Shown: positions 29,601 to 38,813, numbered from the stretch's first letter. The stretch is DNA of 64,000 nucleotides from Colwellia sp. PAMC 21821 (GCF_002077175.1 NZ_CP014943.1:3100001-3164000); one strand, 5' to 3'. A program made the numbers and translations. Notes: generated by a model from the letters alone, not told the origin.

Positions 29601-31300
29601 ATGACGTTCGCGCTATAGGTGGAATCAATCAATCAACTCACACCGCTTTTCTGGTGGGTTCAACTGTGTTAGCAAATGACAACAAAGAAGGCTTTATTCT
29701 CGAAATAGATAAATTTACCGTTAAAGTGCCTGGTTTTGGTGTTAACGGTATTGCTACTTATGATGTTGACGGTGACGCAGGAGCAGGCACCGGATATGCT
29801 GAGTTCTCCGGTGTTGCAGAGACGGGTAATGAAGTGTACTTAAGTGGTACGCTATTTGACGGAACAAGTAAGCCTTTTACTTCACGTGTTGCAGGCGATA
29901 CTGGTGTTTTAGATACTAATTATGGTGTTAATGGCTATCAAATAATTAACTATAATAATAATGCTTTTGCAGGCTCAATGAGTATAGAGAATACACGAAC
30001 TATGTGGATTCCAGGCTACGTTGAATCGGGTAGTGGTACCAATATGGTTATTAGTACGGTGACAGGTGAAGGTAATCTATTCACAGGTAATGACATAATA
30101 AGCGGCAAAAATACTATAATCGGTTCCAGTACACCGTCAGACGATACCGTAGCACAAGTTATTCAAATTCAAGCAGGCGTGCAAGTTGGTAAATACTTAA
30201 CCGCTTCAATTGCGGATGATGCAACCAATAAACGTATCATTTTAACTAGGCTAACCAGTACAGGCCAATTAGATACTACGTTTGATAGCGACGGACATAA
30301 GCAATTAATAATAGGTACCAGTGCCACGGTTAAAGGTTTGTTTGAATTAGCTAGCGGCAACTTTATTGTTTATGGCAATGTCACTGAAGGTATCAGTACT
30401 AATGGCTTTGTTGCCCGTATTGATCAAAACGGCGTATTAGATACTAGTTTTGCGACTAATGGCATTTATACCACCTCGGCCATAATTGCGACCAACACTC
30501 AATTTAATCAAGTTAAAGCCGATACCCAAGAAAGGCTTATTGCCGTAGGTAACTTTGAAAGCGGCAGTACCAGTGCCTTTGTTTTACGCTTAACCGCTGC
30601 AGGTTTACTTGATACGCTATTTAATACTTTAGGCACGCAAGGCTATGTTATTGGCGCTAATACTGATGATTATTTGACAGTTGTTATTGATGTTACTAAT
30701 GGTATCGACAATATTTATGCCGGTGGTAATCGCCTAAGTGGCGACAAAGACCTGTTAATGGCTAAATATCTAGTAACAGGAGCACTTGAAAATGCTGTAA
30801 CGGTTGATACAAATTCGGGGATCGATGAAAGCGTAGAGCAATTACTTTTTGATAGTAAAAATGACTTGTACTGGATTGGCAATGACTTAGGTGATTCAGC
30901 GGAACTTATAGTTGTAAAATCAAATACTTCAGGCGTACTCGATAACAGTTTCTCTGGTGACGGCAAAGCGCTTTTCGATATGAGCGCATTGCTAGAGTTG
31001 GACGCTGAGGCAGGAGTATCCAATGCTGCTATTGATAGTAATGATAATATTGTAGTGGTTGGCTACAGTGACCTTAATTTAATTAGAAAAAAGAAAATGA
31101 TCGGACGCATCAAACCCGATGGTAGTTTAGATAATGCATTTGATTATAATGGCTATTTTAGATCATCTACTTGTTCAAATGCCGCAAATTTAGAGTCTAT
31201 TGTCTTAATCAATAATAGCTCATTTGTTGTAGCAGGTCAGTGTTATACAGGCGCAACAGAAAAGAACAATATTGATATCAGCCATTACACATTAAATTAA
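26654..31300 (+). CDS. Large cadherin-like / delta-60 repeat protein, 3' part of a frameshifted gene
   Basis: This 1548-residue frame from its first Met is the rear of the lipoprotein gene that starts at 25209; coding similarity extends back to about 26462. It holds about seven cadherin-like (Ig-like, VCBS-type) domains of about 90-100 residues, with repeated linkers such as LPVNDAPIALND and DVDGDTL and the ending GSFTYxP. One classical cadherin-like domain follows (FSINEAATEGDIVGTISASD, DFET). From about residue 720 the C-terminal half consists of delta-60 repeats, for example GSLDTTFDSNG, GQLDTTFDSDG and GVLDTSFATNG, a beta-propeller-like module. Many DxDxD motifs suggest calcium binding. 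It ends 28 bases before the hydrolase gene. It is probably a surface adhesin or sensor; the ligand is unknown. Confidence 0.85.
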   Translation: MDEDNTLVIASVDLGILANDSDPNGLPFTLLESLLIQPQHGQLSLDLDGTFTYIPNSNFVGVDQFQYQISNSANQIAQAFVTITINPSADIPIALDDNYLTEEDVELVVGVSTGLLVNDVDFDNAILKVNTTPVNSPQKGTLVLAEDGSFRYLPNADFNGTDSFTYQVISASGLTNTANVNIVVVPLNDSPIAVNDIATTNEDTRIVVDVLANDIDKEGDTLSLVSVSLENGTAAIVNGKLDITPALNFFGQINIIYTMTDNINAASSGALVLTVLPINDAPIALNDSYNFLEDTGLNILVTDNNNLLSNDSDVDGDTLTVNTTPLANVAKTTANITLNTQPLKDVSNGTLSLKSNGSFTYAPNLNFSGIDSFTYQIMDGNGGTAQANVTLSISAVNDLPVLLGNKSFSFIEDSTLSVAANASNNLLSNASDADGDTLSVILASASDANLTLNTDGSFVYRPTRDFFGDIKFSYKVSDGVSESLQTSEVTLTISPVNDIPVVVSNTKSFTFDEDLILSKLSNDADNLLSGASDVDGDSLTVVLTSNVSTNGSLIFNADGSFSYRPIANYFGADQFSYTVSDGTASSEVVTVDLNIQAVNDAPILVPDPNVDASAYIFSINEAATEGDIVGTISASDIENDTLVYSLTSGDTSLFQIDPSSGVITVKGIFPLDFETNTQHALTATITDNGTPIAESSNVAVSITILDILGEAAIIEDANFGRTAFGLLELSGSIGQAQLNNSINVGTKMYFIGTIDNVDKDVYVVAYNTDGSLDTTFDSNGSKVFDFGAQEYGKAIAEISGNLYLVFDTDDGTYTEVCFLKIDSFGAIDTTFANSGLRCTVEQKTFSINNAVNMPLPTLQGVTTLASDLEPMIVAVGKVQGTDADTLVIRINENGDFQDTIIDTTTYSPHIILDVSGAGLDDEAVALYNPHNQEIMIAGNVLTANGDNDVYAWIIDPRHADGINVNFNNSVPMPYDISGLGKDDDVRAIGGINQSTHTAFLVGSTVLANDNKEGFILEIDKFTVKVPGFGVNGIATYDVDGDAGAGTGYAEFSGVAETGNEVYLSGTLFDGTSKPFTSRVAGDTGVLDTNYGVNGYQIINYNNNAFAGSMSIENTRTMWIPGYVESGSGTNMVISTVTGEGNLFTGNDIISGKNTIIGSSTPSDDTVAQVIQIQAGVQVGKYLTASIADDATNKRIILTRLTSTGQLDTTFDSDGHKQLIIGTSATVKGLFELASGNFIVYGNVTEGISTNGFVARIDQNGVLDTSFATNGIYTTSAIIATNTQFNQVKADTQERLIAVGNFESGSTSAFVLRLTAAGLLDTLFNTLGTQGYVIGANTDDYLTVVIDVTNGIDNIYAGGNRLSGDKDLLMAKYLVTGALENAVTVDTNSGIDESVEQLLFDSKNDLYWIGNDLGDSAELIVVKSNTSGVLDNSFSGDGKALFDMSALLELDAEAGVSNAAIDSNDNIVVVGYSDLNLIRKKKMIGRIKPDGSLDNAFDYNGYFRSSTCSNAANLESIVLINNSSFVVAGQCYTGATEKNNIDISHYTLN

Positions 31301-31328
31301 CCTTTTTTCTAAAGCGGTAACTGATTGT

Positions 31329-32198
31329 ATGAAAGTAGAATTCTACGGTGTTAGGGGGTCGACCCCAACACCGGGTAAGAATACCCTGATATTCGGTGGT
31401 AACACATCTTGTGTTTATATCTGTTTAGAAACTGGCGAAGATGTGGTTTTAGATTCTGGCACTGGCATTATCGCGCTAGGCGATCGATTAGAAAAAACCT
31501 CGGGTCCCATCAACATATTACTAACCCATAATCATTGGGATCACATTCAAGGCTTCCCATATTTCAAGCCTATATTTCAGGCTGAAAGAGATATAGTTAT
31601 TGTACCAGGTGAAGTTGATTGTGATGATAAGGATGCGATATTAACCCAGATGTCAGGGTCGACCCATCCGGTTAAATTTCAGCAATTACCGGCTAATATT
31701 AAAGTTGATGCTGAAAAATCACAGTTAAGCCATTTTGAAATTCCCGGCTTTAAAGTGAGCACCCAACGCTTAAATCATCCTGACGGTGGCACGGCCTATT
31801 GCTTAATGGCAGAAGGTAAAAAGGTTGCCTATGTTACTGACAATGAATTAAATGCCCCTAACGTAAAACATACTTCTTGGCAGCAATGGCTTGAATTTAT
31901 TGCTGACGCCGACATGTTAATTCATGACGCGCAATATATTGAAGCCGACCTGCCTTTAAAGCTTGGCTGGGGACACAGTACGTTTAGCGAAGTAGCAAGG
32001 CTGGCGTGCGAAGCAAAAGTAAAAAATTTATATATCATTAGTCACGATCCTGCCCGAACCGACGAAGAACTTTTATTTGAAGAGCAAAAGTTACAAGTTG
32101 AGTACAACAATAAGCTCAACATATTTTGTGCGCGTGAAGGCACAGTTGTCGACTTAGCAAAAAAAAACACTGCACAGCAAGTAAAAGTAACGCCATAA
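31329..32198 (+). CDS. Metallo-beta-lactamase-fold hydrolase
   Basis: This 289-residue cytoplasmic protein has the zinc motif H67-N-H69-W-D71-H72 and later metal-ligand segments (NHPDGG, VTDNE, HDAQY, SHDPARTDEE). The N-terminus MKVEFYGVRGSTPTPG is typical of the PhnP / class II cyclic-nucleotide phosphodiesterase-like branch of the fold. Its stop codon directly abuts the ATG of the cyclase gene (TAAATG), which implies coupled expression. A phosphodiesterase acting on the cyclase product is an attractive idea, but the substrate is not fixed by sequence. Confidence 0.85.
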   Translation: MKVEFYGVRGSTPTPGKNTLIFGGNTSCVYICLETGEDVVLDSGTGIIALGDRLEKTSGPINILLTHNHWDHIQGFPYFKPIFQAERDIVIVPGEVDCDDKDAILTQMSGSTHPVKFQQLPANIKVDAEKSQLSHFEIPGFKVSTQRLNHPDGGTAYCLMAEGKKVAYVTDNELNAPNVKHTSWQQWLEFIADADMLIHDAQYIEADLPLKLGWGHSTFSEVARLACEAKVKNLYIISHDPARTDEELLFEEQKLQVEYNNKLNIFCAREGTVVDLAKKNTAQQVKVTP

Positions 32199-34415
32199 AT
32201 GATCACTAGCTTCCGCTCGAAAAGCTTTCTAGTAGGTTTAGCCATCACCTTATTAGTGATGGGGTTAAATTATATTAGTGTCGATAATGTTCAAAAATTT
32301 TTGCAGCGCGTTGAAGGTATTTTATATGATGCCCGTTTATTGGCCACGCTATCACAAGAGCCTCGACAATTTGATGAGCAAGTTATCATTATCGATATTG
32401 ACGAAAAAAGTATGCGAGAACAAGGGCGCTATCCTTGGAGTCGAAGCAAAGTAAGCGACCTAGTCACCAAATTAATGGATGCTGGTGTTGTAGTAGTCGC
32501 ATTCGATATTTTTTTTGCAGAGCCAGAAAGAAATGCTGTTGAAGTCATTTTAAGTAAAAATGAACACCTGGGAGCGCAATCCCGAGAGCAAATAAAACAA
32601 CTGACTGATTCGGTTAATTTTGATCAAGAGTTTGCAGAAACGCTGAGCAAATCGGAAGTTGTATTAGGGTTTTTATTTGATGATCGCGCGCAAACAGCAG
32701 GGCAATTACCTGAGCCTGTTATTGACTGGTCTTATGCGCAAGGGCAATTATCTGAAATAGCCTCCTTTGAGCATGTGCTGGGTAATATACCAACGTTACA
32801 GTCAGCTGCAACGGGTGCAGGGTTTATTAACTCGGTACCTGAAAGCGATGGCTTTATTCGCAAGGCATCCCTAGTACTGAATTACAAAGGCCAGTTATAC
32901 CCCTCTTTAGCCTTAGAGGCGGCACGTGTTTATACCTTAGCAGATAATATTGAAGCCAAAAGTAAAGTTTCTGGTAATGCAACCTGGCTACAGGGGCTAA
33001 GTTTCGGTAATCACTTCATTCCAACCAATGAAAAAGGGCAAATATTTATCCCTTATAAGGGGCGTGAACGCAGTTTTCAATATATTTCTGCCACCGATGT
33101 TTTAAATGATCGCGTAGCGCAAGATGTATTAGACGGTTCAATCGCCTTTATTGGTACATCGGCAGTGGGTTTAGCTGATTTGAGAACAACCTCAGTTGGC
33201 GTGCAATATCCAGGGGTTGAAGTGCATGCTAATGTATTTGAAGGGCTTATTCACCCAGAAATACTACCTGTTGAGCTTGATATTACCTTAGCTATTATTT
33301 TTACCTTATTGCTATTAACGGGCTTTACCTTGTCGATTTTAATGGCCAGCCAAGGCCCCATGAGAATTTTAATCATTAGTCTACTTAGCTTTGCCTTACA
33401 CATTGGTTTTAATTGGTATTGCTGGTCGGCGCTGAAAGTTAGCTTGCCATTATTTCAAATAATATTACTGATAACGTTATTAACGATTTATTACGGTGCT
33501 GTGGGTTTTGTCTCTGAAAATGCCAATCGTAAAAAAATTAAAAGTATGTTTGATCAATATGTACCGCCAGCGTATATCGAGAAAATGATCCGTTCAGCTA
33601 AAGGTGTAGAGTTAAAAACTGAGCGTAAAGAAATGTCTGTACTGTTCGCCGATATACGAGATTTCACCACCTTGTCAGAACAATTTACCCCTGAAGAATT
33701 GAGCGACTTTCTCAAAGAATACTTATCTGAAGCAACCGCTATTATCTTCAACAACAAAGGGACAATAGATAAATACGTGGGTGATATGATCATGGCGCTA
33801 TGGAATGCACCGCTAGAAGATGAAAACCATGCGGTTAATGCGGTTATTAGTGCGATGCAATTAATTACCCTGACCGAAGTGCTGAGTGAGCGATTTAAGG
33901 AAAAAAACTGGCCTGCAATTCGCGTAGGTATTGGAATAAGCACCGGTGAAATGGTGGTTGGGGATATGGGCTCCTCTTACCGAAAAGCTTATACTGTACT
34001 CGGCGATGCAGTAAATTTAGGTGCGAGGATCGAGTCGTTAACAAAATATTATGGTGTCGATATTTTAGTATCAAGCAGTACTTTTGAAGATATTACTAAG
34101 CAGGGTGTTATCTGTAGAAAAATGGATAGAATTAAAGTTAAAGGCAAGCACACCGCGGTTGAAATATATCAACCTATAGGCTTTGACACAGAGGTAAATG
34201 ATGCTACTAAAGCTGATGTTTTATTACATGAAACCGCTATGGAACATTATCTGACTGGTAATTTCATTGAAGCGAAAGAAATGTTTATGCAATTAAAACA
34301 AAGTGCTAATTTGCCAATAACAATTTATAGTATATTAATAGAACGAATTGTTAATCTTATCGATAATGTCGATGCAACGGACTGGGATGGGGTATATACC
34401 CATGAAAGTAAGTAA
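32199..34415 (+). CDS. CHASE2-domain class III adenylate cyclase
   Basis: This 738-residue inner-membrane protein has one N-terminal transmembrane helix (about 9-26), a periplasmic CHASE2 sensor domain (about 30-350; VIIIDIDEKSMREQGRYPWSR is characteristic), and three transmembrane helices (about 358-438). The cytoplasmic cyclase domain spans about 475-660. Metal-binding aspartates are D485 (LFADIRDFT) and D529 (DKYVGD). K525 and D603 (VLGDAVNLGARIE) are the ATP-selecting pair, and N606 and R610 the transition-state pair, so it should be an active adenylate cyclase. It starts directly after the hydrolase stop and ends 6 bases before the HD-GYP gene. The stimulus may be linked to the FecR/lipoprotein products; that is inference. 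Confidence 0.93.
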   Translation: MITSFRSKSFLVGLAITLLVMGLNYISVDNVQKFLQRVEGILYDARLLATLSQEPRQFDEQVIIIDIDEKSMREQGRYPWSRSKVSDLVTKLMDAGVVVVAFDIFFAEPERNAVEVILSKNEHLGAQSREQIKQLTDSVNFDQEFAETLSKSEVVLGFLFDDRAQTAGQLPEPVIDWSYAQGQLSEIASFEHVLGNIPTLQSAATGAGFINSVPESDGFIRKASLVLNYKGQLYPSLALEAARVYTLADNIEAKSKVSGNATWLQGLSFGNHFIPTNEKGQIFIPYKGRERSFQYISATDVLNDRVAQDVLDGSIAFIGTSAVGLADLRTTSVGVQYPGVEVHANVFEGLIHPEILPVELDITLAIIFTLLLLTGFTLSILMASQGPMRILIISLLSFALHIGFNWYCWSALKVSLPLFQIILLITLLTIYYGAVGFVSENANRKKIKSMFDQYVPPAYIEKMIRSAKGVELKTERKEMSVLFADIRDFTTLSEQFTPEELSDFLKEYLSEATAIIFNNKGTIDKYVGDMIMALWNAPLEDENHAVNAVISAMQLITLTEVLSERFKEKNWPAIRVGIGISTGEMVVGDMGSSYRKAYTVLGDAVNLGARIESLTKYYGVDILVSSSTFEDITKQGVICRKMDRIKVKGKHTAVEIYQPIGFDTEVNDATKADVLLHETAMEHYLTGNFIEAKEMFMQLKQSANLPITIYSILIERIVNLIDNVDATDWDGVYTHESK

Positions 34416-34421
34416 TTCATT

Positions 34422-36029
34422 ATGACAAATAAATCATCACAACAAGCTGCTTTCGAGCATTTACTAAATATTAGTATTCAATTAAGTAAAGAAGAAAACA
34501 CTGACCTGCTAATGGAAAAGATACTTTTAGCTGCGGTTGAAGTGTCGAATTCCGATGCGGGTTCTATTTATTTGGTCAATGGTTTAAAAGAATTAGAGTT
34601 TCGAACTATATACAATAAAAGTTTGAAACTTCATCTTGGTGGAAGTTCTGACTCGCCGATTAATTTCCCTGGCATTCCGCTATTTATCGACAACCAACCC
34701 AACCGTTCTGCGATAGTCGCACATGCTGCGAATACCGGTGAAGTGATCAATATCAAAGATGTATACGATGCGCTGCCATTCGATTTTAGTGCCGCAAGAA
34801 AAATGGACACAGCGACGGGTTATCGTACAAAATCAATGCTGACCTTTCCGCTGAAGGATCATACGGGCGATATTATTGGCGTTATCCAATTGATCAATGC
34901 CATGGACGATTCAGAAATTATCAGCTTTTCAACTGAAGTTGAGCAACAAATATTATCTTTTGCCTCTTTAGGCGCTATTGCCTTAACCAACAAAGCGCTT
35001 ATCGCTAATATGCAGCAGTTGTTTGAGTCTTTCGCTAAAACCATCGCACTAGCGATTGATGCTAAATCGTCTCATACAGGCGGGCATTGTAAGCGCGTGC
35101 CAGAACTCACCTTGATGATTGCCGACGCGGTAAGCGATTATAATGAAGGGCCTTTAGCCTCTTTCAAACTCTCAGCACAAGAAAGACATCAACTCAGTAT
35201 CGCGGGTTGGTTGCATGACTGCGGAAAAATTGCCACGCCAGATCATGTAATGGAAAAATCGAAAAAATTAGAAACTATATTTGACCGTATTCACTATGTT
35301 ACCGCTAAGCTAGAAATTGCGAGTCGTGATATAGACCTTAAATATCAAGAGAAAATGATCACGGCATTAAAAGCGGGTAAAGCCATTGAAGTTGAACAAC
35401 TAGAGCGTGGAAGAGATTTAGCTAAAAAACAACTAAACTTAGATACTGCATTTTTACAAAAAGTTAACGTCGGTGGCGAGTTTTTAACCGATGAACAAGA
35501 GCAAAATATACACACCATTTCTGCTCGATACGAAATAATTATTGATAAAGTAAAGCAACCGCTGTTATCAACCGATGAAATAACGAATTTAAGTATTAAA
35601 CGTGGCACATTAAACAATGAAGAAAGAAAAATAATCCAACGACATATGGACGTCACGCTAGATATACTTGAAGCCTTACCTTTTCCAAAACATCTTGCCA
35701 ACGTGGCAGAGTACGCTTTAGGTCATCATGAAACGATGGATGGTAAAGGTTATCCTCGCGGTTTAACGAAAGAGCAAATGTCGGTGCCAGCAAGGTTAAT
35801 GGCATTGGCTGATATTTTCGAAGCATTGTCTGCCGCTGATAGACCTTACAAAAGTGCAAAACCGGTTAGTGAATGTTTAAAAATAATGAGCAGCATGGCA
35901 AAAAACAATCATCTTGATGCTGATTTATTTGCTATTTTTGTTCGCTCTAAAGTGTACGAGCAATACATTATTACCTTTGCTGACCCTAAACAACTTGATG
36001 AATTTGATATTGAAGCGCTGCTAAGCTAA
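34422..36029 (+). CDS. GAF and HD-GYP domain protein, probable c-di-GMP phosphodiesterase
   Basis: This 535-residue cytoplasmic protein has an N-terminal GAF domain (about 10-195), which in other proteins binds cyclic nucleotides or other small ligands. An HD-GYP domain follows (about 200-510). The metal and signature residues are intact: H265-D266 in LHDCGKIA, then HHETMDGKGYPRGL near 428-442 and ALADIFEALSAADRPY. An insertion of about 110 residues lies between the HD motif and the GYP part. It should hydrolyse c-di-GMP, perhaps controlled through GAF by cAMP from the cyclase encoded 6 bases upstream. That link is a hypothesis. It is the last gene of the co-directional run that starts at 22639. 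Confidence 0.92.
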   Translation: MTNKSSQQAAFEHLLNISIQLSKEENTDLLMEKILLAAVEVSNSDAGSIYLVNGLKELEFRTIYNKSLKLHLGGSSDSPINFPGIPLFIDNQPNRSAIVAHAANTGEVINIKDVYDALPFDFSAARKMDTATGYRTKSMLTFPLKDHTGDIIGVIQLINAMDDSEIISFSTEVEQQILSFASLGAIALTNKALIANMQQLFESFAKTIALAIDAKSSHTGGHCKRVPELTLMIADAVSDYNEGPLASFKLSAQERHQLSIAGWLHDCGKIATPDHVMEKSKKLETIFDRIHYVTAKLEIASRDIDLKYQEKMITALKAGKAIEVEQLERGRDLAKKQLNLDTAFLQKVNVGGEFLTDEQEQNIHTISARYEIIIDKVKQPLLSTDEITNLSIKRGTLNNEERKIIQRHMDVTLDILEALPFPKHLANVAEYALGHHETMDGKGYPRGLTKEQMSVPARLMALADIFEALSAADRPYKSAKPVSECLKIMSSMAKNNHLDADLFAIFVRSKVYEQYIITFADPKQLDEFDIEALLS

Positions 36030-36174
36030 ATATTGATTTAATGTTTGTCTAGTCGATATAATGCTATAGATATAATACTATAAATATTGGCTAGACATCT
36101 TGAACTACAAGTCTTAACCTCTATAACTTTCCTTGTACCGATAAACGATTAACCCAAATTTTTAAGGACTTTCC

Positions 36175-37284
36175 TTGCTCAACAACCATTCCCATTACTC
36201 CTTACTTGAATATTACTTAAGTCACAGCGATAAACTTAACTGGGTACTCGCCACTATAGTGAACAAAGAGGGGTCCAGTTATCGTTCACCCGGCGCTATT
36301 ATGCTGGTAAATAACTTAGGTCAATCACATGGTTTAGTCAGTGGTGGCTGTTTAGAAGCCAATATTGTTTTACATGCTAAAAAAGTCTTCGATAACGAAC
36401 AAGCCCATTATGTGGAATACGATATGCTTGAAGAGGACGGTTATGCTGCAGAGCTAGGCGTAGGTTGTAAAGGTAAAATAGGCGTATTACTGCAATATGT
36501 CACCGCAGCACATCAAGGTTTGCTAGCAATGCTTTTTAAACGTATGCAAACGGGCGAAACTAGCTATCTACAGCAGACATTTTTAACAGCAGAGCCAACG
36601 CAAAAGTCATTAAATGCGATAGATTTATTTGATCATGCAGGGCAATTATTAATATCTACAGATCCGGCACAAGAAAGCATTCAAAATGACGCACTGGGTG
36701 AAATGGTCAAGCTAAATAAAGCCCACAGTAATATAGTCGTGGGGCAATCAGAACTGTCGTTTACTAAAATATCTGCGCCGACTAACTTATGGATTTTTGG
36801 AGGTGGCTCCGATGCTATTCCACTAGTAACCATGGCGGCACAAATGGGCTGGCGTGTAACGGTTGTTGATCATCGTTCAAGCTACGCGCGCAGCAGCAGC
36901 TTTAAACATGCCGCTGATATTTTTAGAGTTCATCCCGATGACTTTTCTCAAACCGCACAATTTAAACAACTTGATGCCGCAGTGTTGATGACGCATAACT
37001 TAAATTTAGACGCTGCTTGGTTACGTTTATTACATGAAAATAAGGTCGAAAAATATATTGGTTTATTAGGCCCCATGGAAAGAAGACATAATGTTGAAAG
37101 CCTTGCTGAAATTACTGACATAACGTGGCTGACACGCCATGTTAATGGCCCTGTAGGCCTAGATATTGGTGGTGAACTACCTGAGTCAATCGCCTTGTCT
37201 ATTTTAGCGCAATGTCACAGCGTATTACATAATCGTAGTGCTTTGGCGTTATCAGGTCACTTTATTAATAGCCAAGTTAGCTAG
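36175..37284 (+). CDS. XdhC/CoxI family protein (molybdenum cofactor handling)
   Basis: This 369-residue protein starts at TTG with TAAGGAC upstream. The N-terminal XdhC/CoxI domain reads VLATIVNKEGSSYRSPGAIM and GLVSGGCLEANI. The C-terminal Rossmann-like domain contains LWIFGGGSDAIPLVTMAAQMGW and VVDHRSSYARSS. Family members bind and sulfurate the molybdenum cofactor and insert it into xanthine dehydrogenase-type enzymes. No molybdenum hydroxylase gene is in the window, so this is an orphan member whose partner must be elsewhere, or whose role differs. Confidence 0.9.
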   Translation: MLNNHSHYSLLEYYLSHSDKLNWVLATIVNKEGSSYRSPGAIMLVNNLGQSHGLVSGGCLEANIVLHAKKVFDNEQAHYVEYDMLEEDGYAAELGVGCKGKIGVLLQYVTAAHQGLLAMLFKRMQTGETSYLQQTFLTAEPTQKSLNAIDLFDHAGQLLISTDPAQESIQNDALGEMVKLNKAHSNIVVGQSELSFTKISAPTNLWIFGGGSDAIPLVTMAAQMGWRVTVVDHRSSYARSSSFKHAADIFRVHPDDFSQTAQFKQLDAAVLMTHNLNLDAAWLRLLHENKVEKYIGLLGPMERRHNVESLAEITDITWLTRHVNGPVGLDIGGELPESIALSILAQCHSVLHNRSALALSGHFINSQVS

Positions 37285-37382
37285 CTTAGCTTATTCACAG
37301 CTAGAAAATTTTGGGCAATGTTCATTGCGATGAACATTGCTGGCATGTCAGTTACTTATCCGAAATAGTGCTAAAGGTGACT

Positions 37383-37841
37383 ATGTACTTATCTCAACCA
37401 ACCGATCTACATATAGTTGAACTGATGTCGTGGTTTACCACAGCAGATGAATTGAGTTCTTGGTCAGGGCCCAACTTTAGATTTCCCTTTGACTTAGATT
37501 CTTTTAAGTGTGATTTAAAGTTAGATACATTAGCGTCATTTTCGCTACTTTCTGCAAAGTCTGAACTGCTAGGGTTTGGACAATATTATCATAGGCTTGG
37601 TAAGTGCCATTTAGGAAGGCTAGTTATTAATCCTTGTTTTCGTGGCCAAGGCATTGCCGCGTATTTAATTCAACAATTGTCTAGTAAAGGTAAAGCTGCA
37701 CTTGGTACTCATGCATGTTCATTATTTGTTTTGGAACATAATGACAGTGCGATTAAAAGCTATCAAAAACTTGGATTTACTTTTCAATCATATCCTGAAG
37801 CAATAAGCTTGGAAAACTGTTTGTACATGGTGAAGGCTTAA
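37383..37841 (+). CDS. GNAT family N-acetyltransferase
   Basis: This protein of 152 residues has the GNAT acetyl-CoA site RLVINPCFRGQGIAAYLI and the C-terminal part SAIKSYQKLGFTF. The ATG at 37383 is chosen because AAAGGTGA stands five bases upstream; an in-frame ATG at 37311 would add 24 residues of unlikely sequence. The substrate is unknown. It stands between xdhC and rsuA with gaps of about 100 and 200 bases, so it may be transcribed alone. The 186 bases that follow contain T-rich direct repeats of CTTTATAACTTTTGT. Confidence 0.85.
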   Translation: MYLSQPTDLHIVELMSWFTTADELSSWSGPNFRFPFDLDSFKCDLKLDTLASFSLLSAKSELLGFGQYYHRLGKCHLGRLVINPCFRGQGIAAYLIQQLSSKGKAALGTHACSLFVLEHNDSAIKSYQKLGFTFQSYPEAISLENCLYMVKA

Positions 37842-38042
37842 CGGGATTTGACTGATATATAACGATTTTTGTCTTTATAACTTTTGTAACTACAGATTTT
37901 TTCTTTATAACTTTTGTGTTTATAATTTTTATCTCTATAAACAATGCAACGGCAGTTTTATGCACCGAGCCTTGCTAAAAATATGTAAATAGCGATAATA
38001 GCGTCGCCTTTATTCCACAATCTTTTAATGACATTACCGACT

Positions 38043-38732
38043 ATGCGCCTCGATAAATTTATTTGCAAAAGCACCGAACTTACTCGCACTGAAGCTAAAA
38101 AATTGCTCAAAATGGGTAAAGTAACCGTGAATGACATTGCGATTAAAGATCCCGCAACACAAGTGCATGAAAATAATGACATCTGTATTGAAGGCCAAGC
38201 GCTAACTGCGCGTAGTTCTCGTTATATTATTCTTCATAAACCGCTTGATACCATTTGCTCTAATGTTGATGAAATTTACCCGTCGTTATTACATTTAATT
38301 GATGTTGATAGAGCATTTGATATGCACATTGCGGGTCGCTTAGATGCTGACACCACAGGTTTAGTATTAATAACTGATGATGGTCGTTGGTCACATAATA
38401 TAATTTCACCTAAAAAGCAGTGCGAGAAGGTCTATCGGGTGTGGCTGCGTAGCCCTTTAAAAGCCGATACGGCAGAAAAGTTTACTCAGGGCGTGCAACT
38501 GCAAGGTGAAGACGGTTTAACTCGTCCTGCGAAGTTAGAGCAAGTTGCAGAAAAAGAAGTATTACTTACGATTACCGAAGGTAAATATCATCAAGTTAAA
38601 CGTATGTTTGCTGCGGTGGGAAATAAGGTGGTTGGTTTGCATCGCGAGCAAATAGGACCTGTAAAACTCGCTGATTTACCTTTAGGTGAATGGCGATATT
38701 TAACCCCTGAAGAAGTGGGAGCTTTTCTGTAA
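38043..38732 (+). CDS. rsuA: 16S rRNA pseudouridine(516) synthase RsuA
   Basis: This enzyme converts U516 of 16S rRNA to pseudouridine. The chosen ATG gives 229 residues beginning MRLDKFICKS, the conserved start of RsuA; an in-frame ATG at 38028 would add five residues, and neither has a clear ribosome site. An S4 RNA-binding domain covers about 1-60. The catalytic aspartate is D101 in AGRLDADTTGLVLI, and EGKYHQVKRMFAAVGNKV is the typical C-terminal motif. The family is confident; a related RluB/E/F-type enzyme is less likely given the length. Confidence 0.9.
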   Translation: MRLDKFICKSTELTRTEAKKLLKMGKVTVNDIAIKDPATQVHENNDICIEGQALTARSSRYIILHKPLDTICSNVDEIYPSLLHLIDVDRAFDMHIAGRLDADTTGLVLITDDGRWSHNIISPKKQCEKVYRVWLRSPLKADTAEKFTQGVQLQGEDGLTRPAKLEQVAEKEVLLTITEGKYHQVKRMFAAVGNKVVGLHREQIGPVKLADLPLGEWRYLTPEEVGAFL

Positions 38733-38813
38733 AGAACAATTTTTGTAATAATAAATTGTTGGTTTAGGGAGAAATTTAGATTCCATTGATTAACTTACCC
38801 TTATAAGTTGGTC

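Noticed and set aside
31329..36029. Cyclic-nucleotide anti-phage (CBASS or Pycsar-like) defence
   Set aside because: The cyclase is a membrane CHASE2 sensor type, and no effector or phage-defence companion gene is present. Surface signalling fits better.
37311..37382. Longer start for the GNAT protein
   Set aside because: The extra 24 residues do not resemble the family, and the strong ribosome site serves the ATG at 37383.
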